Shown piece after piece: positions 21,239-29,439 of a stretch of DNA of 64,000 bases. Location of the stretch: NCBI RefSeq assembly GCF_947648125.1, contig NZ_CANSMR010000010.1, positions 1-64,000 on the forward strand. The letters run 5' to 3'. Position 1 is the first letter of the stretch, and the number at the start of each line of letters is the position of its first letter. The stretch comes from an uncultured Bradyrhizobium sp. (GTDB lineage: Bacteria; Pseudomonadota; Alphaproteobacteria; Rhizobiales; Xanthobacteraceae). The position numbers and the translations under genes were made by a program. The notes under the pieces were generated by a model. The model made no database searches and was not told the origin of the DNA. It saw nothing but the letters and a program-made list of their open reading frames with translations.

Positions 21239-22165
21239 TTGGGACGATCATTCGCGAAGTTGATGCCGCGCGGGCCGACCTTGCTGATCGTCGGCGTGCT
21301 GGCCGGGCTGGCTTTCCCGGCCCTGGCGGCCAGCGTGCGCCCGCTGATGGCGACGGCGATCTTCGTTCTCGTCCTCGGCACTTTTCTCCAGGTCGACGGG
21401 GCGGCGTTCCGGCGCGCGCTGGGGCGTCCGCTGGTCTCGCTGCTATTGCCGGCGCTGGCGATGCTGGCTTGTCCGCTTGCAGTCGGCTTCGCAGCGCGCG
21501 GCGCCGGATTTCGGCCGGAGCTGATCGTTGCGCTGGTGCTGTCGGTGTGCGCGCCGCCATCGACCGGCACGGCGGCGGTCGCGCGCATGCTCGGCTTCGA
21601 CGCGACCATTCCGCTCGCCGTGACGTTGCTGTCGATGGCGCTGGCTCCGGTCACGGTTCCGCTGATCGCAGCGGGATTTGCCGGTCTTGCGCTCGATCCG
21701 CTGGCGCTCGCCACGCGGCTGGCGCTGCTGGTTGTCGGCGCCGGCGCGCTGGCGTTGCTGCTGCGCCGTCAGGCCGCTGCACAATTGGTGCGGCATTCGC
21801 GCATCATCGACGCCCTCGTGCTCGCCTCGCTGCTCGTGTTCGCGATTTCCACCATGGCGGGGGTGCGTGCACAGATCGAAGCGCAGCCGGCCACCGCGCT
21901 GACTTTGGTGGGCCTTGCCTTCGCCTGCAATCTCGCGCTGCAGGCGCTTGGCGCGCTGCTCACGCCGGGTCCGCTGGCCGAGCGGCTGACCACGGGCCTC
22001 ATTCTGAGCAACCGCAACGTCGGATTGGTCTGGTCGGCGATGGGCGCGGCGGTGTCGCCGATGACGGCGCTGTTCTTCGCCGCCACGCAGTTTCCGATCT
22101 ATATGATGCCGCGCCTGATCGAGCTGCTGGTTCGGCGCGAGCGAAGGGAGAAAGCCCCGTCATGA
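21239..22165 (+). CDS. BASS-family (bile acid:Na+ symporter-like) transporter
   Basis: The protein is almost entirely hydrophobic, with about nine or ten membrane segments. It has two motifs resembling the crossing helices of the BASS/SBF fold: SVCAPPSTGTAAVARMLG and the C-terminal half SNRNVGLVWSAMG. Such transporters move organic anions with sodium; the substrate here is unknown. The start is uncertain: TTG at 21239 has GAGG nine bases upstream, ATG at 21262 begins MPRGPTLL, and ATG at 21158 leaves no room for a promoter. The stop overlaps the DUF2891 start (ATGA), so the two are coupled. Confidence 0.78.
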   Translation: MGRSFAKLMPRGPTLLIVGVLAGLAFPALAASVRPLMATAIFVLVLGTFLQVDGAAFRRALGRPLVSLLLPALAMLACPLAVGFAARGAGFRPELIVALVLSVCAPPSTGTAAVARMLGFDATIPLAVTLLSMALAPVTVPLIAAGFAGLALDPLALATRLALLVVGAGALALLLRRQAAAQLVRHSRIIDALVLASLLVFAISTMAGVRAQIEAQPATALTLVGLAFACNLALQALGALLTPGPLAERLTTGLILSNRNVGLVWSAMGAAVSPMTALFFAATQFPIYMMPRLIELLVRRERREKAPS

Positions 22166-23175
22166 GCGAGACGATCCTGACCGAAGACCTCGCCGGCCGT
22201 TTCACCCGCATCGCGCTAGGCCATGTCACGCGCGAATATCCGAACAAGCCGGATCATGTGCTGGCGGGTCCGCAGGACGCACGCCCGCCGCGCGAACTGC
22301 ATCCGGTGTTCTTCGGTAGCTACGACTGGCACTCCTGCGTCCATAGCTACTGGATGCTTGCCCGGCTGCTGCGCCGCTATCCGGCATCCGAAGTAGCGGG
22401 CGATATCCGCACGCTGTTTGACGCACAGTTCGTTGCCGAGAAGGTCGCGGCCGAATGCGCCTATCTCGCGGCCCCGACGGCGCGCGGCTTCAAGCGGCCT
22501 TACGGTTGGGGCTGGCTGCTGAAGCTTGCGGCAGAGCTCGCGCTGCTCAATGAGGCGCGATGGCGCGAGCAAATCGCGCCGCTGGCCCAAATCTTCGCGC
22601 AGCGCTTCCGCGATTTCCTGCCGCTCGCCACCTATCCGGTGCGGGTCGGCACGCATTTCAACACCGGGTTCGGACTTCGCATGGCCGCCAACTATGCCGC
22701 GGTGACGCAGGACGATGCGCTCAGTGCGCTGTTACGCGAGACGGCGCGGCGCTGGTACGGCGCCGATCAGGATTGCCCCGCCTGGGGTGAGCCGAGTGGC
22801 GACGACTTCCAGTCGTCTGCGCTGATCGAAGCGGAATGCATGCGCCGGCTGCTGGCGCCCGGCGACTTCCTGCCTTGGTTCGACCGCTTCCTGCCGCGGC
22901 TCACGCAACGCGAGCCCGCAACCCTGTTCCGGCCCGCCACGGTCACCGATCGGTCGGACGGCAAGCTTGCGCATCTCGATGGACTCAATCTCAGCCGGGC
23001 ATGGTGCTGGCGCGCGCTGGCCGGCGCGTTGCCGGAGGGCGATGTGCGCCGCCCGATCCTGCTGGATGCCGCGCGGGCTCATCTCGACGCCGGCCTGCCG
23101 CATATCGCCAGCGACTATATGGGCGAACACTGGCTCGCGAGTTTTGCGGTGCTCGCCATCGACGTCGATGATTGA
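22162..23175 (+). CDS. DUF2891 family protein
   Basis: This 337-residue soluble protein matches DUF2891 by its N-terminal block: GHVTREYPNKPDHVL, then LHPVFFGSYDWHSCVHSYWML (about residues 47-67), then FKRPYGWGWLLKLAAEL. Conserved Trp, His and Arg residues and repeated helical pairs suggest an alpha/alpha toroid like those of glycan-acting enzymes, but no activity is established. It is translationally coupled to the BASS-type transporter and divergent from a LysR gene, pointing to metabolism of an imported small molecule (inference). A palindromic repeat follows. Confidence 0.85.
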   Translation: MSETILTEDLAGRFTRIALGHVTREYPNKPDHVLAGPQDARPPRELHPVFFGSYDWHSCVHSYWMLARLLRRYPASEVAGDIRTLFDAQFVAEKVAAECAYLAAPTARGFKRPYGWGWLLKLAAELALLNEARWREQIAPLAQIFAQRFRDFLPLATYPVRVGTHFNTGFGLRMAANYAAVTQDDALSALLRETARRWYGADQDCPAWGEPSGDDFQSSALIEAECMRRLLAPGDFLPWFDRFLPRLTQREPATLFRPATVTDRSDGKLAHLDGLNLSRAWCWRALAGALPEGDVRRPILLDAARAHLDAGLPHIASDYMGEHWLASFAVLAIDVDD

Positions 23176-23190
23176 CGAGTGGGTCTAGGT

Positions 23191-23344
23191 TTCACCTCTC
23201 CCTTCGGGAGAGGTCGATTTGCGTAGCAAATCGGGTGAGGGGTTACGGTCTATCGAGACAGCAAGAGCCCTCACCCGGATTGCACTGGACGATGCTTCGC
23301 ATCGCCAGGCGCAATCCGACCTCTCCCCGACGGGGAGAGGTGAA
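23191..23344. repeat. Nested palindromic repeat between DUF2891 and murU-like genes
   Basis: Outer arms TTCACCTCTCCC (23191-23202) and GGGAGAGGTGAA (23333-23344) enclose an inner pair CGGGTGAGGG/CCCTCACCCG (23232-23277) and local CCTCTCCC/GGGAGAGG hairpins. The element fills the convergent gap. A short relative with CACCTCTCCC/GGGAGAGGTG lies at 39205-39226. Confidence 0.85.
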
Positions 23345-23375
23345 CCGAAAGCGCGGCAAGCCCATTCAACCCGCC

Positions 23376-24122
23376 TTACGCGACGCTTTCCAGGAAAGCT
23401 TCTTCCGCGGCCTGAATCGCATCGGGGGTCCCGACATGCATCCAGACGCCGTCGAGGCGCAGGCCGAACAGCCGTTCCTGCTCGTTGGCGCGGTCGAACA
23501 TCTTGGTCAGCGAGAATTCGCCGGCGGGGGCGTCGGCGAACAGCGCAGGCGACATGATCGCGGCGCCGGCATAGACGAACGGCACCACCTGGTTCTCGCG
23601 CCGCTTGCGCAGCGCGCCGTCCGGCAACATCGAATAGTCGCCTCGGCCGCTATAGCCGATGCTCGAAGCGGTCGGCGCCATCAGCAGCAGAATATCCATC
23701 CGGGCGGGGTCGAAGGCTTCCGCCAGCCGCGCCAGATTGGAGCGCACGCCGTCGATCCACATCGTGTCGGCATTGAGATGGAAGAACGGCGCATCGCCGA
23801 GCAGCGGCAGCGCCTTCGCGACCGCGCCGCCGGTGCCGAGCACCTGGTCGCGCTCGTCGGAGATGATGACGCGCGGGCGGCTGCGGGTCTTGACGTGCTC
23901 GATGATCTGGTCGGGCAGGTAATGCACGTTCACGACCGCTTCGCTGACGCCGGCGCCGGCGAGCTTGTCGAGCACATGGTCGAGCAGCGGCTGACCGGCG
24001 ACGCTCACCAGCGGCTTCGGCATGGTGTTCGTCAGGGGGCGCATGCGCACGCCGAGGCCCGCAGCGAGCACCATAGCCTTGTGGGGAGTGACGGGCATTT
24101 TCCTGATATTCTCGGTCATCAT
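23376..24122 (-). CDS. murU: MurU-like nucleotidyltransferase
   Basis: A 248-residue NTP_transferase-fold protein with the nucleotide-binding signature MVLAAGLGVRMRPLT, TMPKPLVSVAGQPLLDH, VNVHYLPDQI and the metal-binding HLNADTMWIDG. It resembles MurU, which makes UDP-MurNAc from MurNAc-1-phosphate in peptidoglycan recycling. The specificity is inferred from the AmgK-like kinase domain encoded two genes upstream, since AmgK and MurU act in sequence. Several starts are possible (MMTENIRK or MPVTPHK). A related sugar-1-phosphate substrate cannot be excluded. Confidence 0.75.
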   Translation of the reverse strand: MMTENIRKMPVTPHKAMVLAAGLGVRMRPLTNTMPKPLVSVAGQPLLDHVLDKLAGAGVSEAVVNVHYLPDQIIEHVKTRSRPRVIISDERDQVLGTGGAVAKALPLLGDAPFFHLNADTMWIDGVRSNLARLAEAFDPARMDILLLMAPTASSIGYSGRGDYSMLPDGALRKRRENQVVPFVYAGAAIMSPALFADAPAGEFSLTKMFDRANEQERLFGLRLDGVWMHVGTPDAIQAAEEAFLESVA

Positions 24123-24215
24123 CTCTCGGCGCCGATCATATCACGGCGATTCGGCAAGCGCATCGATCAGACGCCATAGTCACCGGACATGACGGCCGTA
24201 AGACGGCAACGGGGC

Positions 24216-24536
24216 CTAGACGTCGGCAGCCTGCGCACCGCGTTTGGCAGTTTTCTTCTTCTTGTCGCCTTGTTTAAGGAAGTTGACGCCGATCTGGTCG
24301 CCATTGACCCATGCCAGCTCGCAGCGGCGATAGGCCAATCCTGTGGACGACAACAGCAGAAAGAACTCCTTCAGGTTCAGGCCCTCGACCGAGCCGTCGA
24401 CGGAGAGCTTGGCGCCCGTCTCCGACACGTCTTCCATGGTGCAGTCGCGCCGCCAGGTGCCGTCAATGCCCATCATGTGCGCGGCTATGCCGCGCTCAAA
24501 CGTGACACGATCGCCCTTGCGTCGTTCCGTCCCCAT
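24216..24536 (-). CDS. PilZ domain protein
   Basis: A 106-residue single-domain protein starting MGTERRKGDRVTFERGIAAH, with the RRKGDR basic turn and the DVSETGAKLSV motif (PilZ consensus D/NxSxxG) about 30 residues later. This is the cyclic-di-GMP binding module, although the RxxxR element is written here as RRKGDR and binding is not proven. The C-terminus is a Lys-rich tail (GDKKKKTAKRG). It lies between the TsaE/AmgK fusion and the murU-like gene on the same strand, a placement that invites a link between c-di-GMP and cell-wall recycling. Confidence 0.85.
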   Translation of the reverse strand: MGTERRKGDRVTFERGIAAHMMGIDGTWRRDCTMEDVSETGAKLSVDGSVEGLNLKEFFLLLSSTGLAYRRCELAWVNGDQIGVNFLKQGDKKKKTAKRGAQAADV

Positions 24537-24622
24537 TGTGTGGTCCTGCTCCCGATCGGCCGCGCCTTGGATCACATGCGGCCTTGGCAACCTTAGGAGA
24601 CCCAAGGCTAATAACCCGTAAA

Positions 24623-26146
24623 CTAAGGTACTGGGGGAGGGACGTTGGCTGTGTACCAGATGCGGAAGGTGGCCAGCGCCGGATGGGCCAGCGACCGTTC
24701 GAGGTAGGTCCAGATCCGCGGCTGGTGCTTCAGATATTGCGGCTTGCCGTCGCGGCGGTTGAGCCGCGCAAAGGTGCCGAGCAGGCGGGTGTTCCGCTGC
24801 GCCGACATGATCGCATAGAGCTCGGCGAAGCCGGCGGGATCGAAGCTCTCGTCGGTGGCGCGCCGCGCCTTGATGTAGCGGGTCAAGAGCGACAGCTCGA
24901 GTTGCTCGGGCACGTCGATCCGCGCATCCTGCAGCAGCGACACCACGTCATAGGCCGCAGGGCCGAGCAGCGCGTCCTGGAAGTCGATGATGCCGACGCG
25001 CAGGATGCCGGTGCGCTCGGCAAGCCAGATGATGTTCGGCGAATGGAAGTCGCGGATCACCCAGGTCTGCGGCGCCGCGGCGGGCTTCTGCAGAAGGCCG
25101 CGCCACATCCCGAGGAAGTCGGTGCGGAGCTCCTCGCTCGGCTGCACGCCGCGATCGGGCAAGTACCATTCCAGCATCAGCCCGATCTCGATCAGCCAGG
25201 CGTCGATATCGAACACGGGGATGTCGTAACTCTCGTCTGATGTTACCGGCAGCGTGTCGGGCAGCGCCTCGCGATGCAACGCCGCCAGCATGTCGACGGC
25301 GGCCTCGTAACGCTCGGCAATCGGCTGCGGCGGGTCGCCCTCGATCACGCCTTCGGCGCCGAGATCCTCGGTGATCAGGAAGCCGGATTCGAGATCGATG
25401 TGGCGGATCGCGGGTGCGGAGAAGCCGTGTTTGCGCAGGCCGTTTCCGATGGCGACGAAAGGCCTGACGTCCTCGGCGAGATGCACCGCTGCACTGTAGG
25501 ACCGGCCGTTGTAGATCGCGGGGCCGTCGGGGCGGCGCGGCGAGTTCATCAGGATGACGCTGCCGTCGTCGTTGCGCAGCCGCGCATAGGAGCGCGTCGA
25601 GGCATCGCCCGGCATGCGCTCGCGCCGGGCGTTGAGGAAGCCGCCGCGCTCGAGGAACTGGCGCAGCTCGTTGAGCCGCGCAACCTTCGCCGCGGCCTTG
25701 CCGTAGCCGGTGATCTCGGCCGCGCGGGCCGCCGATCCGAGCGCCGGGCGGTGGCTGAACGCGATGTCGATTCGATCCGCGGGCATGGCGTCCGGCGCGC
25801 GTTCCGGCCACTCGATCAGCGCCACGATGTCGTCGGGCAATGGCGACAGCCCGATCTCCTCGAGTTCGCTGGCATCGTTGATGCGGTAGAGGTCGGCATG
25901 AACCAGCGGAAACGACGGCAGCTCGTAAGTCTGAGCGAGCGTGAAGGTCGGGCTCGGCACTTCCAGCGTATCGTCGGTCGCGAGGTAGCGGATCAGGGCG
26001 CGGGCGGCCGCGGTCTTGCCGGCGCCGAGGTCGCCCGACAGCGTGATGACGTCGCCGGCGCCGATCAGCAGCGCGAGGTCGGCCATCAGCTCGGCCGTCG
26101 CGGTCTCGTTCGCGAGTGCCACCGAGAATGTCGCGGTCGCCGTCAT
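24623..26146 (-). CDS. tsaE: Bifunctional TsaE / AmgK-like phosphotransferase
   Basis: Two enzymes in one 507-residue chain. Residues 1 to about 150 are TsaE, the ATPase needed for the t6A37 tRNA modification, with Walker A GDLGAGKT (38-45), VPSPTFTLAQTYEL and HADLYRINDASELEEIGL. From about 170 to the end is an aminoglycoside-phosphotransferase-type kinase with the catalytic RDFHSPN (365-371) and metal-binding GIIDFQDA. This form resembles AmgK, which phosphorylates MurNAc/GlcNAc at C1 in peptidoglycan recycling. The start overlaps the divL stop (ATGA). Confidence 0.9.
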   Translation of the reverse strand: MTATATFSVALANETATAELMADLALLIGAGDVITLSGDLGAGKTAAARALIRYLATDDTLEVPSPTFTLAQTYELPSFPLVHADLYRINDASELEEIGLSPLPDDIVALIEWPERAPDAMPADRIDIAFSHRPALGSAARAAEITGYGKAAAKVARLNELRQFLERGGFLNARRERMPGDASTRSYARLRNDDGSVILMNSPRRPDGPAIYNGRSYSAAVHLAEDVRPFVAIGNGLRKHGFSAPAIRHIDLESGFLITEDLGAEGVIEGDPPQPIAERYEAAVDMLAALHREALPDTLPVTSDESYDIPVFDIDAWLIEIGLMLEWYLPDRGVQPSEELRTDFLGMWRGLLQKPAAAPQTWVIRDFHSPNIIWLAERTGILRVGIIDFQDALLGPAAYDVVSLLQDARIDVPEQLELSLLTRYIKARRATDESFDPAGFAELYAIMSAQRNTRLLGTFARLNRRDGKPQYLKHQPRIWTYLERSLAHPALATFRIWYTANVPPPVP

Positions 26147-28653
26147 TCCGCGGCGTTGCGATGTGCGGTCTGGTCGATCGGGAAGTCGCAGGTCACGGTC
26201 GTGCCGCGGCCTACGGTCGAATCGACGCGCACCCGTCCGCCATGCAGTTCGACAAAGGAGCGGACCAGCGACAGGCCGAGCCCCGCGCCGCGATGCCGCG
26301 AGCCGTGCGAATGGCTCTCGAACCAGTTGAATACCTTGTCGCGCATCTCGGCGGGAATGCCGGGACCGGCGTCGGTCACCGAAAACACCACGCTGTGCTC
26401 GGTGCGCTGCGCGCTGATCGTGACGGTGGCGTCATGCGGCGAGAAGCCGACCGCATTGGCGAGCAGATTGTAGAGCACCTGCACCACGCGCCGCTCGTCG
26501 CCGACGAAGGCGCCGATGTTGGGCTCGATATCGACCTTGAGCGTGATGCGGTCGGTCGCGAGACGGTCCTGGATACCTTCGGCGGCGGCCTCGATCGCCT
26601 GGCCGATATTGACCGGGCCGAGCTCGAGCTTCATCGCACCGGCGTCGATGGTGGCGAGATCGAGAATGTTGTTGGTCAGCGCCAGCAGTGCGTTGGTCGA
26701 TTTGGTGACGTAGTCGAGATATTCGGCCTGCTTCGGTGTCAGCGGCCCGGTCGATGGATCGCTGAGGAAATGCGCGAAGCCGATGATGGTGGTGAGCGGC
26801 GCGCGCAGCTCGTAGGAGACGTGGTGGACGAAATCCACCTTCATCTGGTCGGCGGCTTCCAGCGCCTCGTTACGCTCGCGCAGCGCCCGCTCGACATTCT
26901 CGGTGTCGGTGATGTCCTGGAAGGCCAGCAAGGTCTTGCCGTCGGGCAGCGGGATGGTCATGCAATTCAGCACGCTGCCATCCTTGCGCTCGAGCTTGAG
27001 CGCGACCTGGGCGCGGTTCTCGATCGCGGTGATCTGCTCGCGCAGCGTCCGCCAGGTCAGCGCGTCGTCGAACAGCGGCCGGCACAGCGCTTCCACCGCC
27101 TCGATATGCGGCTCGCCCTGCAGCGCATCGGCTGGCAGCTTCCACATCTTGGCGAAAGGCGGGTTGAACAGCTCGGCGCGGCCATTGCTGCCGAACACCG
27201 CGACCGCCTCGCCGAGATTGTCGAGGGTCTCGCGCTGCACCCGCGTCAGGCGGTCGTAGCGGCGCGCGAGGTCGAGGCTCTCGGTGACGTTGTCGAACAG
27301 ATAGGTGACGCCGCCCTCGAGGTTCGGCGTGGTGACGACGCTGATGGCGCGGCCGTCGGGCAGGAACCAGGTGTAGGTCTCGGATTCGACCGCGCGATAG
27401 GCCTCGTGCAGCTTGGCCTTCCAGGCGCGGAAATCCGGCTGCTCGGGCAGCTTGCGGTTGGCGCGCAGCCGGTCGAGCACGCTGGAATCGTCGGGATTGC
27501 TGTCGAGGAAAGCCTGGTCGAGGCCCCACAGCCGCCGATAGGACTCGTTGTAGAAGGTCAGCCGCCGGTCGGCATCGAACACCGCGACGCCCGAGGATAG
27601 CTGGTCGAGGGTGCGCCGGTGCGCTTCGACCATCCGCGCGATCGCCGCGCGCAAAGCCGCGGCTTCGCTGGCGTCGATCGCGATACCGGCGCTGCCGCCG
27701 GAGAGCTTGAGCGCCTGCACGTCATAGATCCGCCGCTCGCCGCTGACCACGATCGGCAGCCGTGCGGCATAATTGGCATTGTCGTTCAGCGCGCGGGTCA
27801 GTTCGGCGCGCTGGTCGCTTTCGAGCAGTTCGAGGTTGCGCTGGAGCGCATCCGACACGCTCTTGCCCTCGGTGGCGCGGACATAGGCCGCGTTGGCGTA
27901 GCGCAGATTGCCCTCGAGGCTCTTGGCCCAGATCGGCCATGGTGCGGCGGCGGCGAAATCGCGCAGCAGCTCGGTCTCCTCCTGCAGCGTCTTGTAGCGC
28001 AGGTTGGATTCGGCGAGTTCGCGGCGCAGGCCGCCGAGCTCGCGGATCCGCACGATGGCCTGACCGCCGATCGCGCGGCCCATCGCCTCGATGGCGCGGC
28101 CGGCCGAGGTCGAGAGGTTGAGCAGGAACGCCTCGCCCTTCTCGCGCAACGCGTCGACCGCGTGGTCCATCTGCAGCGCCGGCTCGGGCGGCAGCCAGGT
28201 TCCGAAGGCGAGGATGCGTTGCGGCGCGCTTTCCTGCGACATCACCAGCGAGACGTCGCCCGAGATCTGCGGCCGGTTGTCGCCCGCGGCCCAGGAGATC
28301 AGGACCTGCGGTTCGACGAACAGCAGCGCGCGCAGCCGGTCCGATTGCGCCTGCAGGTCCGTGATCTCGGACTGCAGCTGCTCCTCGTTCCGCGTGGCGC
28401 GCAGGCGGGTGCGCATCAACAGGATCGCGGCGACGACGGAGAAGCCGACCAGCGCGAACGACGTCGCGAGGACCGCGACCTCCTGGTGATTGAAGCCGAA
28501 ATGATCCGACATCGCCTGGGTCACCAGGCTTTCAGCGGCAAAGGACGTCCGGGCCGGCAGCAATGCGGTGATGGCGAGCCCAAGCATGCCGTCGCGCGCC
28601 AGTGAGGTGCATGACAGCAGGGTTCGACGCATTGCCGCGACTACGCCCGACAT
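26143..28653 (-). CDS. divL: DivL-like PAS sensor pseudo-histidine kinase (Tyr at the H-box)
   Basis: An 836-residue membrane sensor: an N-terminal signal-like segment and a membrane helix (about residues 58-78), a linker, several PAS-like domains (one with FDADRRLTFYNESYRRLWGL, another with FGSNGRAELFNPPFAKMW), then DHp and ATPase domains. The H-box reads VHHVSYELRAPL: the phospho-acceptor histidine is Tyr614 (codon TAC at 26814-26812). The N-box NLLANAVGF, G1 DAGPGIP and G2 GAGLGLSLV are present. Tyr at this site is the hallmark of Caulobacter DivL, a regulator of CckA and DivK. The ATG at 28653 has GGGG six bases upstream. Confidence 0.8.
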   Translation of the reverse strand: MSGVVAAMRRTLLSCTSLARDGMLGLAITALLPARTSFAAESLVTQAMSDHFGFNHQEVAVLATSFALVGFSVVAAILLMRTRLRATRNEEQLQSEITDLQAQSDRLRALLFVEPQVLISWAAGDNRPQISGDVSLVMSQESAPQRILAFGTWLPPEPALQMDHAVDALREKGEAFLLNLSTSAGRAIEAMGRAIGGQAIVRIRELGGLRRELAESNLRYKTLQEETELLRDFAAAAPWPIWAKSLEGNLRYANAAYVRATEGKSVSDALQRNLELLESDQRAELTRALNDNANYAARLPIVVSGERRIYDVQALKLSGGSAGIAIDASEAAALRAAIARMVEAHRRTLDQLSSGVAVFDADRRLTFYNESYRRLWGLDQAFLDSNPDDSSVLDRLRANRKLPEQPDFRAWKAKLHEAYRAVESETYTWFLPDGRAISVVTTPNLEGGVTYLFDNVTESLDLARRYDRLTRVQRETLDNLGEAVAVFGSNGRAELFNPPFAKMWKLPADALQGEPHIEAVEALCRPLFDDALTWRTLREQITAIENRAQVALKLERKDGSVLNCMTIPLPDGKTLLAFQDITDTENVERALRERNEALEAADQMKVDFVHHVSYELRAPLTTIIGFAHFLSDPSTGPLTPKQAEYLDYVTKSTNALLALTNNILDLATIDAGAMKLELGPVNIGQAIEAAAEGIQDRLATDRITLKVDIEPNIGAFVGDERRVVQVLYNLLANAVGFSPHDATVTISAQRTEHSVVFSVTDAGPGIPAEMRDKVFNWFESHSHGSRHRGAGLGLSLVRSFVELHGGRVRVDSTVGRGTTVTCDFPIDQTAHRNAAE

Positions 28654-28681
28654 ATGTTGCCCCAGAACGCACAAACCTTAA

Positions 28682-28753
28682 GGCATGATCCGGAAAACAG
28701 GAGACCGGTATTCCCTCACGGCAAACGTACGACGTTTGTCCGGGGATCATGCC
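28682..28753. repeat. Palindromic repeat upstream of divL
   Basis: Arms GGCATGATCC (28682-28691) and GGATCATGCC (28744-28753) flank a second perfect 7-3-7 palindrome, CAAACGT-ACG-ACGTTTG (28722-28738). The outer arms resemble the GGCATGATCTGGAAAA repeat at 63903-63950. The rest of the 28654-28980 gap between divL and dut shows no gene; it must hold the divL promoter. Confidence 0.75.
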
Positions 28754-28980
28754 CGAGCAGGACCCGACAGCCCGACGAAGACCCCCCGTCGCGCTCGAAT
28801 CAATCCAGAATAGTCCCAACCGGACTCGGCGAGTAAGAGTCCAGACCGTGAACGCAGAATCCGCTGTGAAAAAATGCGGCCGGCGATGTGGATTTTATGC
28901 GAATTGACTCCGTATTCGCGGGAGAGCGCATGCCGAAGCGTGATCTGCCGGAGACGGCCGCACACTTCTCCGGTCGCGTT

Positions 28981-29439
28981 CTAGCGTCCGGTCGAGCCGA
29001 AGCCGCCGCTGCCGCGATCGGTCGGCGACAGCACGTCGACCGGAACCAGCTCGGCCCGGGTGACCGGCGCGATCACCATTTGCGCGATGCGCTCGCCGCG
29101 CCGGATCGAGAACACCTGCTCGCCGTGATTGATCAGGAGCACATTGATCTCGCCGCGATAGTCGGCGTCGATCGTGCCGGGCGAGTTCAGCACCGTGATG
29201 CCGTATTTGGCGGCAAGGCCGGAACGCGGCCGCACCTGGGCCTCATAGCCCGGCGGCAGCGCGATCGTCAGCCCGGTCGGAACCATTTCATAGCGGCCCG
29301 GCAGCAGCAGCAGCGGCGCCGACCGCGGCACCGCGGCCAGCAGGTCGAGCCCGGCCGCGTCAGCGGTCTGGTAGATCGGCAGCAAGAGATCTGCGCCATG
29401 CGGCAATTGGTGGACTTCAACCTTGATGGTGGCGCTCAC
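28981..29439 (-). CDS. dut: dUTP diphosphatase
   Basis: dUTPase hydrolyses dUTP to dUMP, keeping uracil out of DNA. The 152-residue subunit has the five trimeric-dUTPase motifs in order: [29 protein letters not shown] (with the catalytic aspartate and tyrosine), [11 protein letters not shown] and the C-terminal arm [10 protein letters not shown] that closes over the active site. The start is GTG, overlapping the coaBC stop (GTGA), so the genes form a coupled coaBC-dut operon as in many bacteria. Confidence 0.97.
   Translation of the reverse strand: MSATIKVEVHQLPHGADLLLPIYQTADAAGLDLLAAVPRSAPLLLLPGRYEMVPTGLTIALPPGYEAQVRPRSGLAAKYGITVLNSPGTIDADYRGEINVLLINHGEQVFSIRRGERIAQMVIAPVTRAELVPVDVLSPTDRGSGGFGSTGR

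Noticed and set aside
23191-23344. CRISPR array or insertion-sequence remnant at the nested repeats
   Set aside because: Arms are inverted, not regularly spaced direct repeats, and no transposase fragment is present in any frame.
28747-28965. Small minus-strand open frame upstream of divL
   Set aside because: No ribosome-binding site or homology; it crosses the palindromic repeat.
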